Source: Rubellimicrobium mesophilum DSM 19309 (GTDB lineage: Bacteria; Pseudomonadota; Alphaproteobacteria; Rhodobacterales; Rhodobacteraceae). From it: DNA of 64,000 bases. The notes beneath the pieces were generated by a model, which saw nothing but the letters and a program-made list of their open reading frames with translations, had not been told where the DNA came from and searched no databases. Below are positions 8,476-18,397 of this stretch, one piece after another. Position 1 is the first letter of the stretch, and each line of letters opens with the position of its first letter. A program made the translations under genes and the position numbers. The DNA lies in assembly GCF_000600335.2 (NCBI RefSeq), contig NZ_KK088562.1:1-64000 (forward strand). Reading direction: 5' to 3'.

Positions 8476-9969
8476 GTGGCCATAGGGAGCGATCTGCGCG
8501 TGCTGCTCGGCGCCCTGGCGGGGGTCGGGACGGGCGGCGTGCTGCTCCTCAGCGCGGTGCCGTTGCTGGCGCCGGTGGAGCCGACCCGCACGGCCACGGT
8601 CGCGAGACCCGCCGCCGAGCCGGCGTCCGCGCCCGCGCCGGACACGGAAATTCCCGAGAGCGATCTAGGCCCGCGCTTCGACACCGTTCGCGTCGCCCCG
8701 GACGGGAGCGGCGTCGTCGCAGGGCAGGCCGACCCGGGCGCCTCGGTCGCCGTGCTGGCCGACGAGGACGTCGCGGCCGAGGTCACGGCGGACGAGGACG
8801 GGCGCTTCGTGGCCTTCCTGGACCTCTCGCCCTCGGTCGAGCCGCGCGCGCTGACCCTGCGGGACGAGGGGGGCGCGGTCTCCGAGGAGACGGTGATCGT
8901 GGCGCCCACCGGGGGGCAGGTTGCCGACGCCGGGTCCGCTGGCGGGGCGGAGGAGGTGGGCCTACCTTCGGGCGCCTCGACTGCGGTGGGCGCCGCGCCA
9001 CCGTCTGGTGCCACGGCCGAGGTCGCCCCGGAGGAGGCGGGCGAGGTTTCCGGACCGCCGGCGACGGTCTCGCCCGAGCCGCCGAGGCGCGATGTTGCCG
9101 TTGCTGGGGATGCGGGGCCACCTCCGCCGGTGGATGGGGGCGCGATCGGTTCACCCGTGGCGAGCGCCCCGCACGACGCCTCGGCGCCGGAGGTCGGCTT
9201 GGCCGAGCCCGCCGGGAACGTCGCTCCGCCCGGCGAGGGGAGCGCCCCGGCAGCGGGTTCGGCAGGGCAGGGGGCGCCCTCCGGCGTGCTTGCCGCGACC
9301 GGTCCGGTTGCCGCCTCGCCCGACCAGGTTCCCGAGCACGGGCCCGCGCCCAGTGTGGCTGGGGGACCGGCCGAGCCGCCGGTCCCCGAGGGCGGCAAGC
9401 CGGGGCAGGCCGCCGTGCTCCTCTCGGATGCCGAGGGAGTACGCGTGCTGCAGCCGGCGCTCGCCCCCGGCGCGGATGCGGAGACGCTCGCCACCGTCGC
9501 GCTCGACGCCATCTCCTATGGCGGCGAGGGGGAGGTCGAGCTCGCGGGACGGGCCTCGGGGGGCGGTGCGGTCCGGCTCTACCTCGACAACGTCATGGTG
9601 GCCGATGTTCCGGTCGGCCCCGATGGCCAGTGGGCCGCGACCCTGACGGGGACCGAGCCCGGCGCGTACACGCTGCGGGTGGACCAGGTGGACGCCGGGG
9701 GGCAGGTGCTGAGCCGCATCGAGACCCCCTTCCGACGCGAGGGCCAGGACGACCTCGACGCGGTCATGGCCGAGGCGCAGCGGCCCGGGCAGACCATCGC
9801 CGTGCGGACGGTCCAGCCGGGCAACACGCTCTGGGCCATAGCGCGTGACCGCTACGGCGAGCCGCTGATGTATGTCCAGGTCTTCGAGATGAACCGCGAC
9901 CGCATCCGCAACCCGGACCTGATCTATCCGGGGCAGGTCTTCGTGCTGCCCGCCATGGACGGGCGCTAG
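8476..9969 (+). CDS. Long LysM-domain envelope protein with Ala/Pro-rich linker
   Basis: The protein is 497 aa. A hydrophobic N-terminal segment (VLLGALAGVGTGGVLLLSAV) acts as membrane anchor or signal. A short beta-rich domain follows (about residues 65-130, GSGVVAGQADPGASVAVLAD), then about 180 residues of Ala/Pro/Gly/Glu-rich disorder. A second similar small domain (YGGEGEVELAGRASGGGAV, about 340-420) leads into a C-terminal LysM (about 444-497, VQPGNTLWAIARDRYGEP). LysM binds peptidoglycan. GTG 8476 follows GGGAGGAGG. Probable periplasmic wall-binding protein. Confidence 0.8.
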   Translation: MAIGSDLRVLLGALAGVGTGGVLLLSAVPLLAPVEPTRTATVARPAAEPASAPAPDTEIPESDLGPRFDTVRVAPDGSGVVAGQADPGASVAVLADEDVAAEVTADEDGRFVAFLDLSPSVEPRALTLRDEGGAVSEETVIVAPTGGQVADAGSAGGAEEVGLPSGASTAVGAAPPSGATAEVAPEEAGEVSGPPATVSPEPPRRDVAVAGDAGPPPPVDGGAIGSPVASAPHDASAPEVGLAEPAGNVAPPGEGSAPAAGSAGQGAPSGVLAATGPVAASPDQVPEHGPAPSVAGGPAEPPVPEGGKPGQAAVLLSDAEGVRVLQPALAPGADAETLATVALDAISYGGEGEVELAGRASGGGAVRLYLDNVMVADVPVGPDGQWAATLTGTEPGAYTLRVDQVDAGGQVLSRIETPFRREGQDDLDAVMAEAQRPGQTIAVRTVQPGNTLWAIARDRYGEPLMYVQVFEMNRDRIRNPDLIYPGQVFVLPAMDGR

Positions 9970-10090
9970 GTCGGACGTCTGCGGGATCGCATGGGGCGGG
10001 CCGGTAGGACGGCCTCCGGCCCGGGCCGGCGGTGCCCTTGGTGAAACCCGAGGGCGCGGGGCCCAGGCTCTTGTCCGGGCTCCCGATGGG

Positions 10091-10110
10091 GCCTGCCCGC
10101 ATGGGCAGGC
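10091..10110 (+). other. 8-bp hairpin between the LysM gene and the ABC exporter
   Basis: GCCTGCCC (10091-10098) and GGGCAGGC (10103-10110) pair perfectly around GCAT, with no T-tract. It lies 71 bp before the next start and 121 bp after the previous stop. Candidate terminator or leader structure. Confidence 0.35.
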
Positions 10111-10181
10111 GGACGCGCCGCCTCTCGCCATTCCGCGCGCCACGGGCTAGGTTCCTCCGCTACCTGACCGGGACCCTGCCC

Positions 10182-12008
10182 ATGCGCCGCCTGTCGATCA
10201 CCGACGAAGCCCTCCGCGCCGACCGTGCCTCGAACTGGCGCACGGTCCGGCGCACCGCGCCCTATCTCTGGCCGGAGGGGCATCCCTGGGTGAAGCGGCG
10301 CGTCGTCGGGGCGGTGCTGCTCCTTGTCCTGGCCAAGGTCATCACCGTGCTGACGCCGGTGGTCTACGGCTGGGCGGTGGATTCGCTGTCGGACCCGGGG
10401 AACGTGCCAGGCGGGGCGCTGGCGATGGGCGCCATCGGCCTGACGCTGGCCTACGGCCTCGCGCGGGTGTCGAACGTGGCGTTCCAGCAGCTCCGCGACG
10501 TGGTCTTCGCCCGCGTGGGGCAGCGGGCGCTGCGGCTGATCGCGCTGGAGACGTTCCGGCACATCCACGCGCTCTCGCTCCGCTATCACATCACCCGCAA
10601 GACGGGGGGCCTGAGCCGCATCATCGAGCGCGGCGTGAAGGGCGTGGACTACATCCTGCGCCTGATGCTCTTCTCGCTGGGACCGCTGCTGCTGGAGCTG
10701 GTGCTGACCGGCGTCATGCTCTGGTTCCTGTTCGACGCCTGGTACCTCGTGGTCGTGGGCGCCACGATCGCGGTCTACGTCTGGTACACGTTCACCGTCA
10801 CAGAATGGCGCGTGAAGATCCGCAAGGAGATGAACGACCAGGACACCCGCGCGAACCAGCGGGCCATCGACTCGCTCCTCAACTACGAGACGGTGAAGTA
10901 CTTCAACGCCGAGGAGCGCGAGGCCAGGCGCTACGACGAGGCGATGGCGGCCTATGCCGAGGCGGCGGTCAAGACCAACAACTCGCTGGCCTACCTGAAC
11001 CTGGGGCAGGGGCTCCTCATCAACCTCGGGCTGATCGTGGTCATGCTCATGGCGGCGCGCGGGGTGCAGGCGGGGCAGATGACCGTAGGCGACTTCGTGA
11101 TGGTCAACACCTACATGATCCAGATCACGACGCCGCTGAACTTCCTGGGGTCCATGTACCGCGACATCCGGCAGGCCCTCGTGGACATGGACGAAATGTT
11201 CCACCTGCTGGAGCAGCCGGCCGAGGTCACGGACCGGCCCGGGGCGAAGCCGCTGGAGGTCCTGGGGGGCGAGATCGTCTTCGACCGGGTGGAGTTCGGC
11301 TACGACCCCGAGCGGCCGATCCTCAAGGGCCTTTCGTTCCGCGTGGCGCCCGGCCAGCGGGTCGCCGTCGTGGGCTCGTCCGGCGCGGGCAAGAGCACCA
11401 TCGGGCGGCTGCTGTTCCGATTCTACGACGTGACCGGGGGCGCGATCCGCATCGACGGGCAGGACATCCGCGAGGTCACGCAGGAGTCGCTCCACGCCCG
11501 GATCGGCGTCGTGCCGCAGGACACGGTGCTGTTCAACGACACGGTCGGCTACAACATCGCCTACGGCAGGGACAGCGCCACGCAGGCCGAGATCGAGGCC
11601 GCCGCGAAGGCCGCGCATATCCACGACTTCATCATGCGCCTGCCGCAGGGCTACCAGACCCAGGTCGGCGAGCGGGGGCTCAAGCTCTCGGGCGGGGAGA
11701 AGCAGCGCGTGGGCATCGCGCGGACGCTGCTCAAGGACCCGCCGATCCTGATCCTGGACGAGGCGACCTCGGCGCTCGACACCGCGACCGAGGCCGACAT
11801 CCAGGAGGAGCTGCACGACATGGGGCAGGGGCGGAGCGTGATCGTCATTGCGCACCGGCTGAGCACCATCGCCGACGCCGACCGGATCGTGGTGCTGGAG
11901 GACGGACGGCTGATCGAGGAAGGGACGCACGACGCGCTCCTCGCGCGCGGCGGGCGCTATGCCGAGCTCTGGTCGCGGCAGACCCGCGAGGAGGAGATGG
12001 CGGCCTGA
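10182..12008 (+). CDS. Atm1/HMT1-type ABC exporter (fused permease-ATPase)
   Basis: The 608-aa half-transporter has an N-terminal six-helix permease domain (about residues 45-330) and a C-terminal ATPase with Walker A GSSGAGKST near 397, signature LSGGEKQR near 502 and Walker B ILILDEATSALD near 523. The N-terminal TVRRTAPYLWPEGHPWVKRR and the EERE...NNSLAYLNLGQ segment fit the Atm1/ABCB7 family, which exports glutathione-linked persulfides or metal-glutathione conjugates as homodimers. ATG 10182 matches the family start. No gene is coupled to it. Confidence 0.87.
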   Translation: MRRLSITDEALRADRASNWRTVRRTAPYLWPEGHPWVKRRVVGAVLLLVLAKVITVLTPVVYGWAVDSLSDPGNVPGGALAMGAIGLTLAYGLARVSNVAFQQLRDVVFARVGQRALRLIALETFRHIHALSLRYHITRKTGGLSRIIERGVKGVDYILRLMLFSLGPLLLELVLTGVMLWFLFDAWYLVVVGATIAVYVWYTFTVTEWRVKIRKEMNDQDTRANQRAIDSLLNYETVKYFNAEEREARRYDEAMAAYAEAAVKTNNSLAYLNLGQGLLINLGLIVVMLMAARGVQAGQMTVGDFVMVNTYMIQITTPLNFLGSMYRDIRQALVDMDEMFHLLEQPAEVTDRPGAKPLEVLGGEIVFDRVEFGYDPERPILKGLSFRVAPGQRVAVVGSSGAGKSTIGRLLFRFYDVTGGAIRIDGQDIREVTQESLHARIGVVPQDTVLFNDTVGYNIAYGRDSATQAEIEAAAKAAHIHDFIMRLPQGYQTQVGERGLKLSGGEKQRVGIARTLLKDPPILILDEATSALDTATEADIQEELHDMGQGRSVIVIAHRLSTIADADRIVVLEDGRLIEEGTHDALLARGGRYAELWSRQTREEEMAA

Positions 12009-12258
12009 ACAGGCTCTCGCCACCCGGGCGGCAGGGTTGGCCCGGCGATCGGCCGAAGCGCGCCAAGGCATACTGGCCGTTCCGCTGGGCCGCCCTATCT
12101 GCCGCCCGCATCGCAGGGGCCGACCTCGCAATGCCTGAGGGACGCAGTCGGCAGCCGGCCTGACCTTCGCGTCACTTCGGGCTTGCCAACGATGTCGCGA
12201 GGGCGTAGTGAGGCGGCCTGTTCACATTCCGTTCACGCTAATTTCAAGGGGGCATTTC

Positions 12259-13464
12259 ATGCATTCCTCCCTTTTCCGGACCGCTTTGGTCCTGGGTCTC
12301 CTGTCGGCCATCGGGCCATTCTCGATCGACATGTACCTCCCGGCGCTGCCGCAGATCGCCGAGGGCCTCGGCGTGACCGAGACCGACGTGCAGATGACGA
12401 TCACGCTCTATTTCCTCGCCTTCGGGGTCTCGCAGTTCCTCTGGGGGCCGATGGCGGACGCCTATGGGCGGAAGCTGCCGCTGATCCTCGGCATCCTGAT
12501 CTTCGCGGTGGGTGCGGTCGGCTGCGCGCTGGCGCCCACGATCGGCTGGCTCGTGGCGGCGCGATTCGTCCAGGGGATCGGCGGGGCGGCGGTGGGGGTC
12601 GTGCCGCGCGCCATCGTGCGGGACCGCTACACGGGGCTGGAGGCCACGCGGCTGATGGCCATGGTGATGCTGGTCATCTCGGTCTCGCCGATGCTGGCGC
12701 CCCTCGCGGGGTCGCTGGTGCTCCAGTTCGGGGGCTGGCGGCTGGTCTTCGTGGTCCTGCTCCTCGTGGCGGCCATGAGCCTCCTCGTCACGCTCTTCGC
12801 CCTGCCCGAGACGCTGGCCCGGAAGGACCGGGTGCCGGTGAACCTCCGCTCCATGGCCTCGGGCTGCCGGAGGCTCCTGGGCTCGGTGGGCTTCATGGGC
12901 CTGACCATGGTCGGCGCCTTCGGCTTCGGGAGCTTCTTCGTCTTCATCGCCTCGGCCTCCTTCGTCTACACCGAGACCTTCGGCCTGAGCCCCACGCAGT
13001 TCTCCCTGGCCTTCGCGCTCAACGCGCTCGGCTTCTTCGCGGCCTCGCAGGCGGCGGCGCCGCTCGGCTTCCGCTTCGGCATGGTGCGCATGATGCGGAT
13101 CGCGCTCTGGGGCTTCGCGGCGGCCACCGTCGCGATGCTGGTCCTGACCCTCGCCGGGACGGGAACGCTGCCGGTCCTCATGGCCTGCCTCTTCGTGGGC
13201 AACGCCTTCCTGGGCCTCGTCATGCCGGTGACCTTCGTCATGGCGCTCGAGGAGCACGGCGACATCGCGGGGCTGGCCTCGTCGCTGGGGGGCACGCTCC
13301 AGATGGTCACGGGGAGCGTCCTCGTCGCCGCCACGGCGCCCTTCTTCGACGGGACGGCGCTGCCCATGGTCGCGACGATCTGCTTCTGCGCCATCGCGGC
13401 GCTGGTCATCGGCCTCGGAGTGCTGCGGCGGGGGATCCAACTGGCTCCGGCGGCAGCGGAGTAG
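12259..13464 (+). CDS. Bcr/CflA-family MFS drug efflux transporter
   Basis: The 401-aa protein has 12 predicted membrane helices. The N-terminal GPFSIDMYLPALPQIAEGLG is diagnostic for the Bcr/CflA drug:H+ antiporter family. It is followed by QFLWGPMADAYGRKLPL, the MFS loop 2-3 motif, and GIGGAAVGVVPRAIVRDRY. Inner-membrane efflux of antibiotics or related compounds is expected; the substrate is unknown. AAGGGGG lies 6-7 nt before ATG 12259, and the upstream in-frame ATG-free stretch does not fit the family. Stands alone. Confidence 0.88.
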   Translation: MHSSLFRTALVLGLLSAIGPFSIDMYLPALPQIAEGLGVTETDVQMTITLYFLAFGVSQFLWGPMADAYGRKLPLILGILIFAVGAVGCALAPTIGWLVAARFVQGIGGAAVGVVPRAIVRDRYTGLEATRLMAMVMLVISVSPMLAPLAGSLVLQFGGWRLVFVVLLLVAAMSLLVTLFALPETLARKDRVPVNLRSMASGCRRLLGSVGFMGLTMVGAFGFGSFFVFIASASFVYTETFGLSPTQFSLAFALNALGFFAASQAAAPLGFRFGMVRMMRIALWGFAAATVAMLVLTLAGTGTLPVLMACLFVGNAFLGLVMPVTFVMALEEHGDIAGLASSLGGTLQMVTGSVLVAATAPFFDGTALPMVATICFCAIAALVIGLGVLRRGIQLAPAAAE

Positions 13465-13471
13465 GGGGCGG

Positions 13472-13487
13472 GGGGCTTGGCAGCCCC
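13472..13487 (+). terminator. Small hairpin after the MFS gene
   Basis: GGGGCT (13472-13477) pairs with AGCCCC (13482-13487) around TGGC, 8 bp after the stop. Weak and without a T-tract. Confidence 0.3.
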
Positions 13488-13567
13488 TCCGTTCGCGGGC
13501 TATGACGGGCGGGACTTCGGGACCGCCCACGGCGCGACCCTAGACCAAGGGCCATAGGGGGACCGCG

Positions 13568-14248
13568 GTGGCCAACACCAACGACAGCTTCATCGACGAG
13601 GTGGCGGAGGCCCTGCGCCGCGACCGGATCAACCTCTGGTTCCGCCGCTGGGGCTGGCTGCTGGGCCTCGTCATCCTGCTGATCGTCGGGGCCGCCGCCC
13701 TCACCCAGTGGCGGGACGCCCGCCGCGAGGCGGCCGCCGAGGCGCGTGGCGAGGCCATCCTCTCCGCCGTCGAGACCCAAAGCGCCGAGGACCGGGTGAA
13801 CGCCCTCTCCGCCCTGCCGCGCACGGGTGACGAGGGGACGATCGCCGCCCTCCTCCTCGCAGGGGAGCAGAGCGGGAATAGCGACGTGCAGGCCGCGGCC
13901 GAGACGCTGAACGCGCTGGCCTCGGACCCGAACGTGCCGCCGCTCTATCGCGACCTCGCCTCGCTCAAGGCGCAGATGGCGCTCGGGCCCGACGCCGACC
14001 GCGCCGCGCTCGAGGCCCTCGCGGCCCCCGGCGCACCCTTCAGCCTCCTCGCGCAGGAGCAGATCGCGCTCCTCGATCTCGCGCAGGACAAGCGCGACGA
14101 CGCGGTGGCGACGCTCGAATCGATCCGCCAGGACGCGGAGGTCACCCCCAACCAGCGGGGTCGGGTCGAGGCGCTGCTGACCGCCCTGGGCGTCCCGCTG
14201 GAGGACCTGCCCTCGGCCGAGCCCGTCGCCGCGACGGCCGGGGAGTGA
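13568..14248 (+). CDS. YfgM-like ancillary SecYEG/TPR membrane protein
   Basis: The 226-aa protein has an N-terminal cytoplasmic stretch, one membrane helix (WLLGLVILLIVGAAALTQW, about residues 34-52) and a helical TPR-like periplasmic part. This is the topology of YfgM, which works with PpiD at the Sec translocon and in envelope quality control. The following genes are bamB and der, the same order as yfgM-bamB-der in E. coli, which supports the call. The start is GTG 13568, preceded by AGGGGG. The end overlaps or abuts the bamB start. Confidence 0.78.
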   Translation: MANTNDSFIDEVAEALRRDRINLWFRRWGWLLGLVILLIVGAAALTQWRDARREAAAEARGEAILSAVETQSAEDRVNALSALPRTGDEGTIAALLLAGEQSGNSDVQAAAETLNALASDPNVPPLYRDLASLKAQMALGPDADRAALEALAAPGAPFSLLAQEQIALLDLAQDKRDDAVATLESIRQDAEVTPNQRGRVEALLTALGVPLEDLPSAEPVAATAGE

Positions 14249-14250
14249 CC

Positions 14251-15546
14251 ATGGCCTCGCCGCTTCGACTGACCTTCCTGGCCGCGCTCCTCCTCGCGGG
14301 CTGCGGCGGGCCGCGGGACGTCATCCTGACCGGCACGCGCTATCCGCTGCGTGCCGGCACCTTCTCCAACCCGGAGCCGGTTGCCGCTCCGCGCGGGATC
14401 GCGCTGCCCGCGCCGGTCGCGAACGCGGACTGGACGCATCGGGGCGGCGGGCCGGACCACGATCCGGGCCATGTCGCGCTGCCGGGGGCGCTGGCTCTGG
14501 CCTTCGCCGTGCCCATCGGCGAGGGGGACAGCCGGGGCGCCCGCATCACGGCCGAGCCGGTCGTGGCCGGTGGTCGCATCTTCACGCTCGACGCCCGCGC
14601 GACGGTGAGCGCCTTCTCCACCGGCGGGCAGCTCCTCTGGCGTCGGCCGGTCCTGCCGCCGGACGCCGCCGTGACCGACGCCTCGGGCGGGGGCCTCTCG
14701 ACCGATGGGTCGGTGGTCTACGTGAGCACCGGCTACGGCCGCCTGACGGCGCTCTCCGCCGCGACCGGCGAGCCGATCTGGACGCAGGACCTCGAAGCGC
14801 CGGGTTCCTCCTCGCCCACCATACTGGGCGACACCGTGCTCATCGTGGGGCGCGACAGCCGGGCCTGGGCTCTCGATGCGGCGATGGGCCGCGTCCGCTG
14901 GGAGGTGGAGGGCCTGCCCTCGACCGCGACCTGGGCCGGAGGCGCCGGGGTGGCGGCGCGTGGCGACATCGTCGTGCTGCCGCATCCCTCGGGCGAGGTG
15001 CGCGGCGTCTTCCCGCAGGGCGGCCTCGTCCGCTGGACGACCGTGGTCGCCGGCAACCGGCAGGGCTCGGCCGCGGCCTATGCCGCGACCGACATCGGCG
15101 GCGACCCGGTCCTCGACGGCTCCACCGTCTATGTCGGAACCTTCTCCGGCCGCACCGCCGCCCTCGACATCGAGAACGGCGATACGCTCTGGTCGATCCC
15201 TGAGGGGACGCAATCCCCCGTGGCCCCGGCGGCCGATTCCATTTTCCTCGTCAACGACCTGGGCGAGCTCCTTCGCGTGGAGGCCGCGACAGGGGGCGTG
15301 ATCTGGCGCGTCCGGCTCCCGCAGGCCGAGCACAAGCGCGGCGTCACGGCCTTCTACGGGCCGGTGCTCGCGGGCGGGCGGCTGATCGTCGCCTCCTCGG
15401 ATGGCCAGCTCCTCCAGTTCGATCCGACCGCCGGCGTGGTGCTGGGCGCGGTGGCGCTGGCTTCGGGCGCCGCCTCGGCCCCTGTCGTGGCGGGCTCGAC
15501 GCTCTACATCGTGACCGAGGACGGGCGTCTGAACGCCTTCCGCTGA
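14251..15546 (+). CDS. bamB: Outer-membrane assembly lipoprotein BamB
   Basis: The 431-aa protein has a lipoprotein signal (LRLTFLAALLLAGC, lipobox LAGC) and a repeated PQQ-type beta-propeller pattern, for example LLWRRPVL, GEPIWTQDL, GRVRWEVEG and GDTLWSIPE. BamB is the periplasmic scaffold lipoprotein of the BAM complex that folds outer-membrane proteins. ATG 14251 is 2 nt after the previous stop; an alternative GTG at 14245 would overlap it but adds only two residues. Between the YfgM-like gene and der, as in enterobacteria. Confidence 0.88.
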   Translation: MASPLRLTFLAALLLAGCGGPRDVILTGTRYPLRAGTFSNPEPVAAPRGIALPAPVANADWTHRGGGPDHDPGHVALPGALALAFAVPIGEGDSRGARITAEPVVAGGRIFTLDARATVSAFSTGGQLLWRRPVLPPDAAVTDASGGGLSTDGSVVYVSTGYGRLTALSAATGEPIWTQDLEAPGSSSPTILGDTVLIVGRDSRAWALDAAMGRVRWEVEGLPSTATWAGGAGVAARGDIVVLPHPSGEVRGVFPQGGLVRWTTVVAGNRQGSAAAYAATDIGGDPVLDGSTVYVGTFSGRTAALDIENGDTLWSIPEGTQSPVAPAADSIFLVNDLGELLRVEAATGGVIWRVRLPQAEHKRGVTAFYGPVLAGGRLIVASSDGQLLQFDPTAGVVLGAVALASGAASAPVVAGSTLYIVTEDGRLNAFR

Positions 15547-15555
15547 GGGCTTTGG

Positions 15556-17034
15556 ATGACCTTTAGGCTTGCCATCGTCGGCCGTCCCAACGTGGGCAAG
15601 TCGACCCTGTTCAACCGCCTCGTGGGGAGGAAGCTCGCGCTGGTGGACGACCAGCCGGGCGTCACGCGCGACCTGCGCGAGGGGCAGGCCCGGCTCGGGC
15701 CTCTCCGCTTCACGGTGATCGACAGCGCGGGGCTCGAGGACGCCAACGACGACTCGCTCCAGGGGCGGATGCGGCGCCTGACCGAGAGGGCGGTGGAGGA
15801 GGCCGACGTCTGCCTCTTCCTGATCGACGCGCGCCAAGGGGTGACGCCGACCGACGAGGTCTTCGCCGATATCCTGCGGCGCAAGAACGCCCATGTCATC
15901 CTCGCCGCCAACAAGGCCGAGGGGAAGGCGGGCGAAGGGGGCTGGATCGAGGCCTTCGGCCTCGGCCTCGGCGAGCCGATCCGCCTCTCGGGCGAGCACG
16001 GGGAGGGGATGGAGGACCTGCTCGGCGTCCTGATGCCGCTGGCCGAGGAGTTCGAGGCGGAGGATCGAAACACCGCCGAGCAGGCGCCCGAGACCGACGT
16101 GGACCTCGGTTGGTCCGGCGAGGAGACGGAGGAGGACGAGGAGGCGCCGTCCGAGGACTGGCGCCCGACCGAGAGGCGCCCGCTCCAGATCGCGGTGGTG
16201 GGACGCCCGAATGCCGGGAAGAGCACCCTCATCAACCGGATCATCGGGGAGGAACGCCTCCTGACCGGGCCCGAGGCGGGCATCACGCGCGACGCCATCT
16301 CGATCCCGACGACCTGGGAGGGGACGCCGGTCCGCGTCTTCGACACCGCCGGGATGAGGAAGCGCGCCCGGATCACCGACAAGCTGGAGAAGCTCTCGGT
16401 TTCGGACGGGTTGCGTGCCGTGCGCTTCGCCGAGGTGGTGGTGGTGCTCCTCGACGCCGAGACGCCCTTCGAGCAGCAGGACCTGCGGATCGCCGACCTC
16501 GCCGAGCGCGAGGGGCGGGCGGTGGTGGTCGCGGTGAACAAGTGGGACCTCGTCCCCGACCGCGAGGCGCGTCTCCAGGCGCTCAAGGAAGCGTTCGAGA
16601 GGCTGCTGCCGCAACTCCGGGGAGCGCCGCTGGTGACGGTCTCGGCCCGGACGGGGCGGGGGCTCGACCGGCTGCACGCGGCCATCGTCAAGGCGCACGA
16701 GGTCTGGAACCGGCGGGTTTCCACGGCCCAGCTCAACCGCTGGCTCCTCGGCATGACTGAGGCGCACCCGCCACCGGCCCCGGGCGGCCGGCGGATCAAG
16801 ATGCGCTACATGACGCAGGTGAAGACGCGTCCGCCCGCCTTCGTGGTCATGTCCACCCATCCCGAGGACGTGCCGGCGAGCTATGAGCGGTATCTGGTCA
16901 ACGGGCTGCGCAACGCCTTCGACCTCGACGGCACGCCGATCCGGCTGGTGCTGCGCGACAGCGGGTCGAAGAACCCGTTCAAGGGTCGCAAGGCCAAGCA
17001 GCCCACAGCGCTCGACAAGCACCTGAAGGGATAG
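15556..17034 (+). CDS. der: Ribosome biogenesis GTPase Der (EngA)
   Basis: The 492-aa protein has two tandem GTPase domains: GRPNVGKST at residues 8-16 and GRPNAGKST near 216, each with its own G3/G4 region (IDSAG and NKAE; DTAG and NKWD). These are followed by a C-terminal KH-like domain. The two domains are joined by an acidic linker (about 175-205, rich in Glu/Asp). Der is required for 50S subunit maturation. Ten nt after bamB, probably the same transcript. Confidence 0.96.
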   Translation: MTFRLAIVGRPNVGKSTLFNRLVGRKLALVDDQPGVTRDLREGQARLGPLRFTVIDSAGLEDANDDSLQGRMRRLTERAVEEADVCLFLIDARQGVTPTDEVFADILRRKNAHVILAANKAEGKAGEGGWIEAFGLGLGEPIRLSGEHGEGMEDLLGVLMPLAEEFEAEDRNTAEQAPETDVDLGWSGEETEEDEEAPSEDWRPTERRPLQIAVVGRPNAGKSTLINRIIGEERLLTGPEAGITRDAISIPTTWEGTPVRVFDTAGMRKRARITDKLEKLSVSDGLRAVRFAEVVVVLLDAETPFEQQDLRIADLAEREGRAVVVAVNKWDLVPDREARLQALKEAFERLLPQLRGAPLVTVSARTGRGLDRLHAAIVKAHEVWNRRVSTAQLNRWLLGMTEAHPPPAPGGRRIKMRYMTQVKTRPPAFVVMSTHPEDVPASYERYLVNGLRNAFDLDGTPIRLVLRDSGSKNPFKGRKAKQPTALDKHLKG

Positions 17035-17161
17035 GGATGCCGCCGGGGGCCGGACCGCTCCCCGCCCTAATGTCGGACCCTTCATCCCACGGAGACCCTG
17101 GTTCATCGGCGCCGGGCAGGAACCGATTGACGCTACGGCACTTCTGGGCGACATTTCGAGC

Positions 17162-18397
17162 ATGAAGCGCATCGCGATCTTCTGCGACGGCACCTGGCTT
17201 CGGAACGACTCGGAGCATCCGTCGAATGTCTGGCGACTGGCCCAGGCCATTGTCGCGAAGGCGCCGGACGGGGTCTCGCAGCAGGGCTTCTACTTCCCCG
17301 GCGTGGGGGTCGGGCGTGGCTCGGACGAGCTCACCAAGCAGTTCGACAAATGGACGGGCGGGGCCTTCGGCTGGGGCCTCGACCTCAACATCGAGACCGC
17401 CTACCGCAAGCTGATGGAGGTCTACGAGCCGAACGACGAGGTCTATGTCTTCGGCTTCTCGCGCGGGGCCTACACGGCTCGCTCGCTCGTGGGCCTGATC
17501 CGGCGGGCGGGGCTGATGTCGCCGAAGCACGCGGACCGGGTGTCCGAGGCCATGGATCTCTACCGTCGCCGCATCACGGACGATCCCGGGCGCGACGAGA
17601 AGGGCCGCAAGCGGTCGGTGCCGGACCGCCCCGAGTTCCTGAAGTGGCGCGCGACCTATGCCCCGCTCTCGCCGACGAGCGCTTACGAGATCGACTGGCG
17701 CGCGGAGAACGGCCTCTTCGTGCCCGATCGCCTCGTGCAGCTCGCCTATCTCGGGGTCTGGGATACCGTGGGCGCGCTCGGGGTTCCGGGATACTTCACC
17801 ACGGCGCCGCTCTTCAACCGGCGCTACAACTTCCACGACACCGATCTCAGCTCGATGGTGCGCCGCGCGCGCCATGCGGTCGCGGTAGACGAGCGGCGGT
17901 TGTCCTTCGCGCCGACGCTCTGGACCAACCTGGCCGAGCTGAACCGCAAGTCGCCCGACCTCAGGACCCGGGGCCTGTCGGCGGATGCGGACCTGTCCGG
18001 GGCATTGGCGGACCAGTTGCCCTACCAGCAGGCCTGGTTCCCCGGCGACCACGGCGCCGTCGGCGGAGGGAATGCGACGCTGGGTTTGTCCTCCTATGCC
18101 TTGGCCTGGATCGCGGCCGGCGCCGCCAAGGCCGGGCTCGCCCTGGACCCCCCGTTCATGTCGGAGGTCTCCCGGTCGAGGAACATCCGCGACCCGCTGC
18201 TCACCCGCGGCACAGCGGGTTTCGGGCGGCTCTGGCAACTCGCGGACCGCGACGGGCCGGACGACCCCACCGTCGTGTCCGAGGCCGCGCGTGAGCGGAT
18301 CGCCACCTTCGCGGACTACGACCCGCCGACGCTGTCCAAGGTGATGCAGGCGTTCCGCGCCCCGAAAGGCCTCAGGCCAGCTCCCCCGTCGGCGTGA
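17162..18397 (+). CDS. DUF2235 alpha/beta-hydrolase-like protein
   Basis: The 411-aa protein starts [20 protein letters not shown], typical of DUF2235, and has the GxSxG-type nucleophile elbow [11 protein letters not shown] with Ser100. DUF2235 proteins include type VI secretion phospholipase effectors (Tle1-like) and uncharacterised housekeeping members. No T6SS gene is nearby, so the function is left open. Its last 26 nt overlap the convergent serS gene. Confidence 0.83.
   Translation: MKRIAIFCDGTWLRNDSEHPSNVWRLAQAIVAKAPDGVSQQGFYFPGVGVGRGSDELTKQFDKWTGGAFGWGLDLNIETAYRKLMEVYEPNDEVYVFGFSRGAYTARSLVGLIRRAGLMSPKHADRVSEAMDLYRRRITDDPGRDEKGRKRSVPDRPEFLKWRATYAPLSPTSAYEIDWRAENGLFVPDRLVQLAYLGVWDTVGALGVPGYFTTAPLFNRRYNFHDTDLSSMVRRARHAVAVDERRLSFAPTLWTNLAELNRKSPDLRTRGLSADADLSGALADQLPYQQAWFPGDHGAVGGGNATLGLSSYALAWIAAGAAKAGLALDPPFMSEVSRSRNIRDPLLTRGTAGFGRLWQLADRDGPDDPTVVSEAARERIATFADYDPPTLSKVMQAFRAPKGLRPAPPSA

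Noticed and set aside
13945..17250. 1101-codon open frame on the reverse strand
   Set aside because: It lies opposite the YfgM-like gene, bamB and der, which have clear domains and ribosome binding sites. The reverse frame has no recognisable motif and is an effect of high GC.
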